Below are positions 47,632 to 57,297 of a stretch of DNA of 64,000 nucleotides, in pieces. This stretch comes from Blattabacterium cuenoti (GTDB lineage: Bacteria > Bacteroidota > Bacteroidia > Flavobacteriales > Blattabacteriaceae): NCBI RefSeq assembly GCF_014252395.1, contig NZ_CP059219.1, positions 399,366 through 463,365 of the forward strand, in the 5' to 3' direction. The notes under the pieces are model-generated. The model did no database searches. It saw nothing but the letters and a program-made list of their open reading frames with translations, and was not told the DNA's origin. Each line of letters begins with the position of its first letter. Position 1 is the first letter of the stretch. Position numbers and translations under genes: made by a program.

Positions 47632-48042
47632 ATGAAAGTTACTATAAATAAAAAAGGACGTTTTAGTGCAGCTCATAGACTTTATAATTCTCATTGGGAC
47701 TATAAAAAAAATATTGAAGTTTTTGGGAAATGTGCATATTTAAATTATCATGGACATAATTATGAATATATAGTAAGTATAACAGGAGAAATTAATTCAG
47801 AAACAGGATTTGTTTATAATTTACAAAAATTAAAAAATCTTCTTATTGAAGAAATAGAAGAACTTTTTGATCATAAAAATATTAATTTAGATATTAAGGA
47901 ATTTGATTCTATAAATCCTACTTTAGAAAATATTGTTATTTTTATTTGGAATAAAATAAATAAAAAAATGCCTTATAATTTAGATTTGAAAATAACTTTA
48001 TACGAAACGGAAAATAATTTTGTTGAATTTAATGGAAAATAA
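47632..48042 (+). CDS. queD: 6-pyruvoyl-tetrahydropterin synthase / QueD family protein
   Basis: The family converts dihydroneopterin triphosphate either to carboxy-tetrahydropterin (queuosine) or to a folate precursor. The 136-residue product has the three zinc histidines His15 (SAAHRL), His40 and His42 (YHGHNY) and the cysteine Cys34 (GKCAYLNYH). Later blocks are TGEINSETGFVYNL and ENIVIFIW. Which branch it serves cannot be told from sequence; folC (54295) shows that folate metabolism is retained. Overlaps gcvT by 11 bases. Confidence 0.87.
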   Translation: MKVTINKKGRFSAAHRLYNSHWDYKKNIEVFGKCAYLNYHGHNYEYIVSITGEINSETGFVYNLQKLKNLLIEEIEELFDHKNINLDIKEFDSINPTLENIVIFIWNKINKKMPYNLDLKITLYETENNFVEFNGK

Positions 48043-49141
48043 TAGTTTGAAAAAAACAATTTTATATCAAAATCATATAAAATTAGGAGCAAAAATGGTT
48101 CCTTTTTCTGGTTTTTATATGCCTTTACAATATACTTCTTCTTTAAAAGAACATATGTCTGTTAGAGAATTAGCTGGTATTTTTGATGTTAGTCATATGG
48201 GAAAATTAATTTTAAAAGGAAAAGATTCTAAAAAATTAATTCAGTATTTAACAACAAATGATTTTTCTAAAATTAAAATAGGACAAGCACAATATACTTG
48301 TTTTATTAATGAAAAAGGAGGTATTATAGATGATTTAATTATTTATAAAATTTTAAATGAAAAATTATTATTAATAGTAAACGCTTCTAATATTGAAAAA
48401 AATAAAATATGGATTAATAATTATATAAAAAAAAATACGCTTAATGTAAAATTATTTGATTTATCTCAAAAATATTCTCTTTTATCTATTCAAGGACCAT
48501 TATCTTTATTTTATCTTCAAAAATTGACAAATATTACGTTAGATAAAATCCCTTTTTATCATTTTAAAATAGGAGAACTATCAGGAATAAAAAAAATATT
48601 AATATCTTCTACAGGATATACTGGATCTAAAGGTATAGAAATTTATATTCCTAATAAATACACAGAAAAAATATGGAATGATATTTTAAAAATAAAAAAA
48701 ATAATTCCTTGTGGAATTGCAAGTAGAAATTCATTAAGATTAGAAATGGGATATCGTTTATATGGAAAAGATATTTCTGAAGAAATTACTCCTATAGAAG
48801 CAGGATTATCTTGGATCATAAAATTTGAAAAAAATTTTATAGCAAGAAATATTTTAAAAGAACAAAAAAAAACTAAAAAATATAAAAAATTTATATCCTT
48901 TATTGTCAAAGAAAGAAGTAATATTCCTAGAGAAGGATATTCCTTGATAGATATTAACGATAATACTATAGGATATATTACTTCTGGTATTTTTTCTCCA
49001 GTATTAAAAAAGGGAATAGGTTTAGGTTATTTATATGATAAATATATGTATAAAAAAAAAGATCCTATTTTTTTTTCAGTAAAAAAAAAAAAGGTTCCTA
49101 TTTCAATAGTAAAATTGCCATTTATTAAAAATTTTAATTAA
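48032..49141 (+). CDS. gcvT: Aminomethyltransferase, glycine cleavage T protein
   Basis: GcvT releases ammonia from the aminomethyl-lipoyl H protein and gives methylene-tetrahydrofolate. The product of 369 residues starts MENNSLKKTILYQNHIKLGA with KMVPFSGFYMPLQY, and has GIFDVSHMGKLIL, the folate-site TGYTGSKGIEIY and LRLEMGYRLYGKDI. A TTG 12 bases upstream is in frame but ATG is chosen. lpdA (26859) encodes the L protein; P and H are outside the window. It ends in a lysine-rich tail. Confidence 0.94.
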   Translation: MENNSLKKTILYQNHIKLGAKMVPFSGFYMPLQYTSSLKEHMSVRELAGIFDVSHMGKLILKGKDSKKLIQYLTTNDFSKIKIGQAQYTCFINEKGGIIDDLIIYKILNEKLLLIVNASNIEKNKIWINNYIKKNTLNVKLFDLSQKYSLLSIQGPLSLFYLQKLTNITLDKIPFYHFKIGELSGIKKILISSTGYTGSKGIEIYIPNKYTEKIWNDILKIKKIIPCGIASRNSLRLEMGYRLYGKDISEEITPIEAGLSWIIKFEKNFIARNILKEQKKTKKYKKFISFIVKERSNIPREGYSLIDINDNTIGYITSGIFSPVLKKGIGLGYLYDKYMYKKKDPIFFSVKKKKVPISIVKLPFIKNFN

Positions 49142-49148
49142 TTTTTTT

Positions 49149-50531
49149 TTGCAAAATATTTATTACATTAAAAAAAAATTTGAAATATATATTGAACATA
49201 TAAAAAAAAATTTTTTATTTATTATTCCTATATTTATTACACAATTAGGAGTAATATCTATTGGTTTATCTGATAATATGATGATTGGTCTTTTAGGAAA
49301 AACAGCGTTAGCTTCAGTTTCATTAGCTAATGCTGTTTTTTTTATTGTAATTATTTTTGGTTTTGGTATTTCAACTGCTATTTCTTCTTTAATAGCATCT
49401 GCAAATGCTAAAAAAGAATATAAGGAAGGTGCTAATATTTTTTATCATGGATTAATTATTAATTTTTTTTTATCAATATTTATGTATGGTTGTATACATA
49501 TTTTTTCTTATATTTTTCCTTATTTAGGTCAACCTAAAGAAATATTAAAAGAAACTATATCTTTTTTAAAAATAATAGCTATTTCTTTTATACCATGGAT
49601 GATTTTTGAAATATTTAGAAAATTTTCTGAAGGATTATCTTTAGTTATTCCCATCCTTATTATAACTTGGTTTTCTGCTTTTGTCAATATAATATTGAAT
49701 TATATATTTATTAAAGGACTTTATGGATTTAATAAATTAGGAATCCTTGGAATAGGATATGCTACTTTAATAGCTCGTACTATTATGTTAATAGGATTTT
49801 TTTTTATTATACATAAGTATAAAATAGTACGTAATTATTATAATCATTTAAAATATATTTTTTTACAAAAAAAATATTTTAATAAAATATTAAAAATAGG
49901 TATTCCTTCTGGATTACATATGTTATTTGAAATGAGTGCTTTTGCTATTTCTTCTTTTCTTTCAGGAAGATGTGGAATAAAAGTATTAGCAGCACATCAA
50001 ATTGTTATTAGTTTAGTATCTTCTACTTTTATTCTTAATACAGCATTTTCTGTTGTAGCTACAATAAGAATAGGAAATGAATTTGCTTTAAAAAATTATT
50101 ATAAATTAAGGATAATAGCAAAATCTATTTTTTTTATGGGAATTTTTTTTATGTTAATATGTAGTTTTTTATTTATTTTTTTTAGAAAAAATATTCCTTA
50201 TATATATATAAAAAATGATTATGAAGTAATTCACATTGCGGAAAATATGATTTTTATAGCTGGTATTTTTCAATTATCTGATGGATTACAAAGTATAATT
50301 ACTGGATTCTTGAGAGGATTACAAGATGTAAAAATACCTATGTTAATTAGTTTTTTTTCTTATTGGATTGTAGCTCTTCCTACAGCTTGGTTTTTATCTA
50401 TTAATATAGGAGGAGAAGGAGTATGGATAGGTTTAGGCATAGGTCTTACTATATCAACTCTTTTACTTTTTATAAGATATGAAATTATAACTAAAAGGCT
50501 TATAAAAAGCCAATTTTTTATTAAAAATTAA
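49149..50531 (+). CDS. MATE family efflux transporter
   Basis: A secondary transporter with about twelve membrane helices that extrudes drugs or metabolites against sodium or protons. The 460-residue product has the internal duplication typical of NorM-like proteins; first half includes FITQLGVISIGLSDNMMIGL, second half KIGIPSGLHMLFEMSAFAIS. The substrate is unknown. The start is TTG at 49149, eight bases after the gcvT stop; no ATG is better placed. It is the only multidrug-type secondary carrier here. Confidence 0.9.
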   Translation: MQNIYYIKKKFEIYIEHIKKNFLFIIPIFITQLGVISIGLSDNMMIGLLGKTALASVSLANAVFFIVIIFGFGISTAISSLIASANAKKEYKEGANIFYHGLIINFFLSIFMYGCIHIFSYIFPYLGQPKEILKETISFLKIIAISFIPWMIFEIFRKFSEGLSLVIPILIITWFSAFVNIILNYIFIKGLYGFNKLGILGIGYATLIARTIMLIGFFFIIHKYKIVRNYYNHLKYIFLQKKYFNKILKIGIPSGLHMLFEMSAFAISSFLSGRCGIKVLAAHQIVISLVSSTFILNTAFSVVATIRIGNEFALKNYYKLRIIAKSIFFMGIFFMLICSFLFIFFRKNIPYIYIKNDYEVIHIAENMIFIAGIFQLSDGLQSIITGFLRGLQDVKIPMLISFFSYWIVALPTAWFLSINIGGEGVWIGLGIGLTISTLLLFIRYEIITKRLIKSQFFIKN

Positions 50532-50552
50532 ATATTTATATTTGTCCATAAC

Positions 50553-50581
50553 ATGCAAAAAAAATAAAAATTTGCATTTTT
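50553..50581 (+). terminator. Possible hairpin terminator between the MATE gene and deaD
   Basis: ATGCAAA (50553-50559) and TTTGCAT (50571-50577) are inverted repeats around an 11-base A-rich loop, followed by TTTTATTT. The stem is short and AT-rich, so it is only a weak terminator candidate. It may instead be a leader hairpin of deaD, because it ends eight bases before the deaD ATG and a -7-like TATATTTG lies just upstream at 50537-50544. Confidence 0.4.
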
Positions 50582-50585
50582 ATTT

Positions 50586-52214
50586 ATGAAAACATTTAAA
50601 GATTATTTTAATAATGATATTATTAAAGGTTTAGAAGCTATAGGATTTAAATATCCAACTCCTGTACAAAAAAAAGTTATTCCTTTTTTACTTTCTTCAG
50701 AAAGAGATGTTATCGCTTTAGCTCAAACAGGAACTGGAAAAACAGCTGCTTTTGGACTTCCTATTATTCAAAAAATTAATATTAAGTTAAATACACCTCA
50801 AGCTTTAATATTATGTCCTACAAGAGAACTTTGTATACAAATAACACGTGATCTTTCTCGTTTTTCTAAATTTTTATCATCTATTAAAATAGTTTCTCTA
50901 TATGGTGGAGCAAATATAGATACTCAAATTAAATCTTTATATCAAAAAACTCATATTATAGTTGGAACACCAGGAAGAATTATTGATTTAATAAAAAGAA
51001 AAAAATTAAACTTTTTTGAAATTCAATATTTAGTACTTGATGAAGCAGATGAAATGTTAAATATGGGATTTAAAGAAGAATTAGATTATATTATATCTAA
51101 ATTACCAAAAAAAAGACAAAGTTTACTTTTTTCAGCAACTATGTCTAAATATATGAATGTAATAGCGCATGCTTATTTAATAAATCCTATTGAAATAACT
51201 ACAGGTAAAAAAAATATTGGATCTGATGATGTAAAACATATATATTATATAATAAGAAATTTAAGTAAAAAATATTTAGTACTTAAAAGAATTGTAGATA
51301 TAAATCCTGAAATATATGGAATTGTATTTTGTAGTACTAAAAAAGAAACTAAAGAAATAGCTGAATTTTTAATAAAAGATGGATATAATGCTGATGCATT
51401 ACATGGAGATTTATCACAAACACAACGTGAATCTGTTATGAATAGATTTAGAAATAAAAATTTACAATTTCTTGTAGCTACTGATGTAGCTGCTCGTGGA
51501 TTAGATGTTAATAATATTACACATGTTATCAACTATAGTATTCCAAAAGAAAGTGAAATTTACGTTCATAGAAGTGGACGTACTGGAAGAGCTGGAAATT
51601 TTGGAATTTCTGTATGTATTATTCATATTAGAGAAACAAAAAATTTAAAAGAATTTGAAAAAAAAATTGGAAAAAATTTTGAACGTTTTATGGTTCCTAC
51701 TGGAAAAGAGATATGTGAAAAAAAACTTATCTATTTTATAGATAAAGTAAAAAAAACAATTGTAGATGAAGATTTTATAAAAAAATTTATTCCTGAAATA
51801 CAAAAAAAATTAGAAATTTTTGACAAAAAAGAATTAATAAAACGTTTTTCTTGGATAGAATTTAATCGTTTTTTTAATTATTATAAAAATTCTAAAGATT
51901 TAAATTCTATTATTACTTATAATTTTAATAAAAAATTTAAAAAAAAAACTTTTATAAAATCAAAAAAATTAAAAAAAGAATCTTTTTCTAAACTTTTTTT
52001 AAACATAGGATCTAAAGATAAACTAACTAAAATAGGTTTAATAAATTTAATAAATCAGGCAGTTAATAATTCTCATATTAATATTGGACATATAGAAATT
52101 TTATCAAATTCTTCATTATTTGAAGTAGAAAAACGTTTTAGAAATAAAATATTGATAGGTATGAGCAGAATTAACCACTTTGGAAGACCTCTTTCTATAG
52201 AAATAAAAAATTAA
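50586..52214 (+). CDS. deaD: DEAD-box RNA helicase with DbpA-type RNA-binding C-terminus
   Basis: ATP-dependent RNA unwinding for ribosome assembly or mRNA turnover. The 542-residue product has the Q motif [10 protein letters not shown], motif I AQTGTGKT, motif II DEAD, motif III SAT and motif [12 protein letters not shown], with the C-terminal DbpA/CsdA-like RNA-binding domain ([20 protein letters not shown]). The C-terminal linker is lysine-rich. Which of CsdA or DbpA it replaces is unclear. The start is downstream of a hairpin that may regulate it. Confidence 0.94.
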   Translation: MKTFKDYFNNDIIKGLEAIGFKYPTPVQKKVIPFLLSSERDVIALAQTGTGKTAAFGLPIIQKINIKLNTPQALILCPTRELCIQITRDLSRFSKFLSSIKIVSLYGGANIDTQIKSLYQKTHIIVGTPGRIIDLIKRKKLNFFEIQYLVLDEADEMLNMGFKEELDYIISKLPKKRQSLLFSATMSKYMNVIAHAYLINPIEITTGKKNIGSDDVKHIYYIIRNLSKKYLVLKRIVDINPEIYGIVFCSTKKETKEIAEFLIKDGYNADALHGDLSQTQRESVMNRFRNKNLQFLVATDVAARGLDVNNITHVINYSIPKESEIYVHRSGRTGRAGNFGISVCIIHIRETKNLKEFEKKIGKNFERFMVPTGKEICEKKLIYFIDKVKKTIVDEDFIKKFIPEIQKKLEIFDKKELIKRFSWIEFNRFFNYYKNSKDLNSIITYNFNKKFKKKTFIKSKKLKKESFSKLFLNIGSKDKLTKIGLINLINQAVNNSHINIGHIEILSNSSLFEVEKRFRNKILIGMSRINHFGRPLSIEIKN

Positions 52215-52216
52215 CT

Positions 52217-53296
52217 ATGGCTGGAAATACTTTTGGTAAATTATTTAGAGTGAGCACTTTTGGAGAAAGTCATGGAGTAGCTATGGGAGGAGTAATAGAT
52301 GGATGTCCATCAGGTATAAAATTAGATTTTAAAGAAATTCAATATGAATTAAATCGTAGAAAACCTGGACAATCATCTATAGTAACTCAAAGAAATGAAC
52401 CAGATAAAGTAGATTTTTTATCTGGAATTTTTGAAAATAAAACTACAGGAACACCTATTGGATTTATTATTTATAACAAAGATCATAAATCTGATGATTA
52501 TAAACATATACAAGAAATATATCGCCCTTCTCATTCAGATTTTACTTATGAAAATAAATATGGAATAAGAGATTATAGAGGTGGAGGTCGATCTTCTGCT
52601 AGAGAAACAATATGTAGAGTAGTAGCAGGATCTATAGCTAAACAATTAATAAAAAATATTACAATTACATCTTATGTATCTTCTGTGGGTGATATATCAG
52701 TAAATAAATCTTATAAAGATTTAGATTTATCTAAAAATTCTATAGAAAAAAGTATTATAAGATGTCCTGATCCAGAAATTTCAGAAAAAATGATATATAA
52801 AATTAATAAAATAAAAAATAAAGGTGATACTATAGGTGGAACTATTACTTGTGTAATTAAAAATGTTCCAATAGGAATTGGAGAACCTGTATTTAATAAA
52901 TTACATGCAGAATTAGGAAAAGCTATGTTATCAATTAATGCAGTAAAAGGATTTGAATATGGAAGTGGTTTTTTAGGTACAAAATTAACTGGTTCTCAAC
53001 ATAATGATTTATTTTATTCAAATGGAAAAACAGAAACAAATTTTTCTGGAGGAATACAAGGAGGAATATCAAACGGTATGGATATTTATTTTAAAATAGC
53101 TTTTAAACCAGTTGCTACAATAATGAAAAAACAAAAAACTATAGATAAACATGGGAATGTTATTTTTATGGAAGGAAAAGGGAGACACGATCCTTGTGTT
53201 TTACCTCGTGCAATTCCTATTGTAGAATCAATGACTGCTTTAGTTTTAGTAAATTATTGTATGTACAAAAAATTATCTAAATATTCTTCTTTTTGA
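52217..53296 (+). CDS. aroC: Chorismate synthase
   Basis: AroC makes chorismate for aromatic amino acids, folate and menaquinone. The 359-residue product has [20 protein letters not shown] (signature 1), [14 protein letters not shown]-like [20 protein letters not shown] (signature 2) and [20 protein letters not shown] (signature 3). It is complete. Two bases after deaD. Its TGA stop overlaps the TTG start of miaA. menF (45549) uses its product. Confidence 0.96.
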   Translation: MAGNTFGKLFRVSTFGESHGVAMGGVIDGCPSGIKLDFKEIQYELNRRKPGQSSIVTQRNEPDKVDFLSGIFENKTTGTPIGFIIYNKDHKSDDYKHIQEIYRPSHSDFTYENKYGIRDYRGGGRSSARETICRVVAGSIAKQLIKNITITSYVSSVGDISVNKSYKDLDLSKNSIEKSIIRCPDPEISEKMIYKINKIKNKGDTIGGTITCVIKNVPIGIGEPVFNKLHAELGKAMLSINAVKGFEYGSGFLGTKLTGSQHNDLFYSNGKTETNFSGGIQGGISNGMDIYFKIAFKPVATIMKKQKTIDKHGNVIFMEGKGRHDPCVLPRAIPIVESMTALVLVNYCMYKKLSKYSSF

Positions 53297-54231
53297 AAAA
53301 AAAATTTTTAGTTTTTATATTAGGACCAACTTGTGTAGGAAAAACTTCTATTTCCTTATTTTTAGCTAAAAAATTAAAAACAGAAATTTTATCTTGTGAT
53401 TCTAGACAATTCTATAAAGAATTAAAAATAGGAACATCAATGCCTACTAAAAAAGAACTTAATAATATTACACATCATTTTATAGGACATTTAAGTATTC
53501 ATGACAATTATAATGCAAAATTATTTGAAATAGATTGTTTAAAAAAAATTTCAAAATTATTTGAAAAATATACTATTTTAATTATAGTAGGAGGATCTGG
53601 ATTATACGAAAAAGCAATAACAGAAGGATTATCTGATATTCCTAAAATTAATTTAAATATTAGAAATAATTTAATTTTTAATTTTAAAAAAAATGGTATT
53701 TATTTTTTACAAAAAGAATTTTTAAAAAAAAAAAATAAAGAAGATATAATAGATATACAAAATCCAAAACGTTTAATTCGATACTTAGAAATAATTGAAT
53801 CTACAGGACATTCTCCTTCTTTTTTTTTTAAAAAAAAAAAAAATAAAAGAAACTTTACAATTTTAAAAATTGGATTAATTATGTGTAGGGATAATATTTA
53901 TTTTAGAATAAATTCTAGAGTAGAAAATATGATAAATAAAGGATTATTTGAAGAAGCAAAACTATATTATGATTACAAATATTTGAATAGTTTACAAACT
54001 ATAGGATATAATGAAATTTATAATTTTTTTTCTAAAAAAGAAAACTCTATAAATAAAACTATAGAAAAAATAAAAATAAATACTAGAAATTATGCAAAAA
54101 GACAAATAACATGGTATAAAAAAGATAAAAAAATAAAATGGTTTAATCCAAATGAAAAAGATAAAATATTAAATTTTTTATTAAAAAAAATGGGCAATAC
54201 TGGATTTGAACCAGTGACCTCCTGCTTGTAA
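53293..54231 (+). CDS. miaA: tRNA dimethylallyltransferase, C-terminus encoded antisense to tRNA-Val
   Basis: MiaA adds dimethylallyl to A37 of tRNAs reading UNN codons; MiaB (33200) then thiomethylates it. The product of 312 residues starts TTG, overlapping the aroC stop, and has [11 protein letters not shown] (P-loop), [28 protein letters not shown] and LQTIGYNEI. It has long homopolymers, such as T10-A14 at 53820-53843. The last 13 codons (from about 54192) run through the opposite strand of tRNA-Val, giving [13 protein letters not shown], a sequence that is not part of the MiaA family. Confidence 0.93.
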   Translation: MKKKFLVFILGPTCVGKTSISLFLAKKLKTEILSCDSRQFYKELKIGTSMPTKKELNNITHHFIGHLSIHDNYNAKLFEIDCLKKISKLFEKYTILIIVGGSGLYEKAITEGLSDIPKINLNIRNNLIFNFKKNGIYFLQKEFLKKKNKEDIIDIQNPKRLIRYLEIIESTGHSPSFFFKKKKNKRNFTILKIGLIMCRDNIYFRINSRVENMINKGLFEEAKLYYDYKYLNSLQTIGYNEIYNFFSKKENSINKTIEKIKINTRNYAKRQITWYKKDKKIKWFNPNEKDKILNFLLKKMGNTGFEPVTSCL

Positions 54232-54266
54232 AACAGATGCTCTAAACCAGTCTGAGCTAATTGCCC
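54191..54266 (-). tRNA. tRNA-Val (anticodon TAC)
   Basis: On the minus strand the gene starts GGGCAATTAGCTCAG at 54266 and ends with ATTGCCC-A at 54191. The acceptor stem pairs GGGCAAT with ATTGCCC. The D arm GCTC/GAGC, the anticodon stem-loop TCTGT-TTTACAA-GCAGG (anticodon TAC, codon GUA) and the T arm ACTGG-TTCAAAT-CCAGT are all present. No CCA is encoded. About 40 bases at its 3' end overlap the end of miaA on the opposite strand. Confidence 0.96.
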
Positions 54267-54294
54267 AAAAAATTATTCAAATATAAATAAAAAA

Positions 54295-55551
54295 TTAATA
54301 TAATAATAAAACTTCAGATACAACAAAAGTACTCCCACTTATTAAAATTAAGTCTTTTTTATAAGCTTTTTTTTTAGCGGTAAAAAAAGCTTTTTTTACT
54401 GTATTATAAAAACTTATTTTTTCTTTATCTTGTAAAACATTATATACTAATTTTTTTAAATCATTAATAGAAAATTTTCTATCTATATTAGGTTGACAAA
54501 AATAATAAAAAGATTTAATAGGAAAATATTCTAATATTTTATCTACTTTTTTTTCTTTTACAAAACCCAAAACTAAATGTAATCTTTCATATGATTCTTT
54601 TTTTAATTGATTATTTACCATTAATATGCCTTCCTCATTATGAGCTATATCACAAATTATTTTTGGATAATATTGTAAAATTTGCCATCTACCTCTAAAA
54701 TTAGTATTTTTTATTACATTTTTTAATCCTTTTTTTATAGATTTATTAGATATAATAAAATTTTTTCTATCATGTAAAATTTTTATAGTTTTTAAAACTA
54801 TATTTTTATTTAAATTTTGATAATCAGCTTCAAAAGGAATTTGATATTTTAAATTTTTTTTTTCTTCTGTAAAAAAATAGATTGGAGCATTTTTTTTAAA
54901 GGATTCTTTTAAAAAAATAAGTTGTATATTTTTTGACATTTTACTTCCTATTATTACTGATACATTTTTTTTTATTATTCCAGCTTTTTCAAAAGCTATT
55001 TCTAATTTATTCTTACCAAGAATTTCTGTATGATCCATGCTAATATTAGTAATTATAGATATTTCTGGAATAATAATATTAGTAGAATCTAATCTTCCTC
55101 CTAAACCTACTTCAATAATAGCTATATCAATTTTCTTATATTTAAAATATTGAAAAGCTAAAATAGTATTCATTTCAAAAAAAGAAATTTGTTCTTTTTC
55201 TATAAATTTTTTATTATTTTTAATAAAATCTATAATAAAATCTTTTTCTATTAATATATTATTACAAGTTATTCTTTCTCTAAAATCTAATAAATGAGGA
55301 GAAGTAAATAAACCAATTTTATATTTTTCTTCTTGTAAAATAGAAGATAACATATGAACAGTAGATCCTTTTCCATTTGTTCCTCCTACATGAATACTTT
55401 TAAAATAATTTTGAGGATTTCCTAAATAGGAACAAAAATTTTGTATTCTTTTTAAACCTGGTTTATAGGATCTTAAACCATTTTTTTGATAGATTGGAAG
55501 ACGCTTAAAAATCCATTTAATAATTTCTGAATAATTCAAAATTATGTTCAT
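54295..55551 (-). CDS. folC: Folylpolyglutamate / dihydrofolate synthase
   Basis: FolC adds glutamates to folates and, in many bacteria, also makes dihydrofolate. The product of 418 residues has the P-loop VGGTNGKGSTVHMLSSIL, the omega loop TSPHLLDFRERI, LGGRLDSTNII, TNISMDHTEILGKN and the C-terminal domain. The start MNIILNYSEIIKWIF at 55551 is preferred over an ATG 33 bases upstream. It is divergent from glnS and immediately upstream of tRNA-Val on the same strand. Confidence 0.93.
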   Translation of the reverse strand: MNIILNYSEIIKWIFKRLPIYQKNGLRSYKPGLKRIQNFCSYLGNPQNYFKSIHVGGTNGKGSTVHMLSSILQEEKYKIGLFTSPHLLDFRERITCNNILIEKDFIIDFIKNNKKFIEKEQISFFEMNTILAFQYFKYKKIDIAIIEVGLGGRLDSTNIIIPEISIITNISMDHTEILGKNKLEIAFEKAGIIKKNVSVIIGSKMSKNIQLIFLKESFKKNAPIYFFTEEKKNLKYQIPFEADYQNLNKNIVLKTIKILHDRKNFIISNKSIKKGLKNVIKNTNFRGRWQILQYYPKIICDIAHNEEGILMVNNQLKKESYERLHLVLGFVKEKKVDKILEYFPIKSFYYFCQPNIDRKFSINDLKKLVYNVLQDKEKISFYNTVKKAFFTAKKKAYKKDLILISGSTFVVSEVLLLY

Positions 55552-55625
55552 TAAAATAACATAACAAAAATATATTTTTTTCAAAAAATTAATTATATTA
55601 GTATCATAATTTATAATTTTTTAAA

Positions 55626-57290
55626 ATAGAATCACATTTACATTTTATTGATAAAATCATAAAAAAAGATATAAAAAATGGATTTCCTTTGGAAAGGATT
55701 AGATTTCGTTTTCCTCCTGAACCAAATGGATATCTTCATATTGGACACATTAAAGCTATATGTCTTAATTTTGAATTGGGTAGAAAATATAAGTCTCCAG
55801 TTAATTTAAGATTTGATGATACTAATCCTGTTGTAGAAAATAAAAATTTTATAGAATCTATTAAAAAAGATATTATTTTTTTGGGTTTCAAATGGGATAA
55901 AGAAAGTTATGCTTCAGATTATTTTACAAAACTTTACGAATGGGCTATTAAATTAATTAAAGATAATAAAGCTTATGTAGATGATCAATCTCAAAATATT
56001 ATTAAATTTCAAAGAAAAAATCCTTTTGAAATTGGAATTAATAGTATCTATAGAAATAGATCAATAGATGAAAATCTAGATCTTTTTGATAAAATGAAAA
56101 ATGGATTTTTTAAAGAAGGATCATGTGTTTTAAGAGCTAAAATTAATATGGAATCATCAAACATGAATATGAGAGATCCAATTATGTATAGAATATTACA
56201 AAAAAAACATCATAAAACTGGATATCAATGGTGTATTTATCCTACTTATGATTGGACTCATGGGCAATGTGATTATATTGAACAAATATCTCATTCATTA
56301 TGTTCATTAGAATTTGAAAATAGAAAACCATTATACAATTGGTATATAAACCAAATATATGATGAAAAAAAAATTAAACCAAAACAAATAGAATTTTCAA
56401 GACTAAATATCAGTCATACTATAACTAGTAAAAGAAAAATTAAATATTTAATAGAAAAAAAAATAATACAATCTTGGGATGATCCACGTATTTTAACAAT
56501 ATCTGGATTACGACATAAAGGTTATACGCCAATTTCATTAATAAATTTTGTTCATAATATAGGAATTTCAAAAAGAAATAATATTATTGATATATCTCTT
56601 TTAGAATTTTGTATTAGAGTACATTTAAATAAAATAGCAACTAGAGTAATGGTAGTCCTAGATCCAATTAAGTTAATTATAGATAATTATCCTGAAAATA
56701 CTACTGAATGGATAAAAGCTGAAAAAAATCCAGAAAGTACTACTATTGAATTTAGAAAAGTTCCTTTTTCAAAATATTTATTTATTGAAAAAAATGATTT
56801 TTTAGAAAAAGAACAAGAAAATTTTTTTCGTCTTTGTATTGGTAAAGAAGTAAGATTAAAAAATGCTTATATTATAAAAGCTAATTATATAAAAAAAAAT
56901 TTTGATGGAAAAATAACAGAAATATATTGCTCTTATGATCAAAAAAGCAAATCTGGTAAAAAAGAAAAAAATAAGGAAAAAGGAAGAGTAAAAAGTACTT
57001 TACATTGGGTTTCTATAAAACATTCTTTACCTATAAAAATTAATTTATATAATACTCTTTTTTTAAAAAAAAATCCTAATATTGATTTTAAAAAAAATAT
57101 AAATAAAAAATCAATAGATAAAATTATGGGATATGCAGAACCATTTTTGAAAAAAGCTAAAAAAGGAGATCATTATCAATTCCAAAGAATTGGTTATTTT
57201 TATGTAGAAAAGGATAAAAAAAATAAAATTTTTTTTAATAAAACAGTATCTATAAAAAATAAATGGGAAAAAAAAATAAAAAAATTATAA
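55626..57290 (+). CDS. glnS: Glutaminyl-tRNA synthetase, possible ATA start
   Basis: GlnRS charges tRNA-Gln. The catalytic domain has PPEPNGYLHIGHIKA (HIGH motif), RFDDTNPV, the GlnRS-specific YDWTHGQCDYIE and the KMSKS counterpart ITSKRKIKYL; anticodon-binding domains follow. The first canonical start is TTG at 55689, just before RFRFPPEPNG. Sequence upstream is still open and encodes HFIDKIIKKDIKNGFPLERI, which matches the conserved N-terminal segment (NFI-II-DL-G) of GlnRS. No ATG, GTG or TTG precedes it; the best start is ATA at 55626 (I/M-E-S-H-L-H-F), after an in-frame TAA at 55614. The function is sure, the start is inferred. Confidence 0.9.
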   Translation: MESHLHFIDKIIKKDIKNGFPLERIRFRFPPEPNGYLHIGHIKAICLNFELGRKYKSPVNLRFDDTNPVVENKNFIESIKKDIIFLGFKWDKESYASDYFTKLYEWAIKLIKDNKAYVDDQSQNIIKFQRKNPFEIGINSIYRNRSIDENLDLFDKMKNGFFKEGSCVLRAKINMESSNMNMRDPIMYRILQKKHHKTGYQWCIYPTYDWTHGQCDYIEQISHSLCSLEFENRKPLYNWYINQIYDEKKIKPKQIEFSRLNISHTITSKRKIKYLIEKKIIQSWDDPRILTISGLRHKGYTPISLINFVHNIGISKRNNIIDISLLEFCIRVHLNKIATRVMVVLDPIKLIIDNYPENTTEWIKAEKNPESTTIEFRKVPFSKYLFIEKNDFLEKEQENFFRLCIGKEVRLKNAYIIKANYIKKNFDGKITEIYCSYDQKSKSGKKEKNKEKGRVKSTLHWVSIKHSLPIKINLYNTLFLKKNPNIDFKKNINKKSIDKIMGYAEPFLKKAKKGDHYQFQRIGYFYVEKDKKNKIFFNKTVSIKNKWEKKIKKL

Positions 57291-57297
57291 ATAAAAT

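Noticed and set aside
54191-54231. tRNA on the plus strand with anticodon TGT
   Set aside because: The D and T arms are in correct order only on the minus strand; the plus-strand reading places the T arm first.
55689-57290. TTG at 55689 as the start of glnS
   Set aside because: It is the first canonical start, but the conserved N-terminal segment of the family lies upstream in the same frame; kept only as the alternative.
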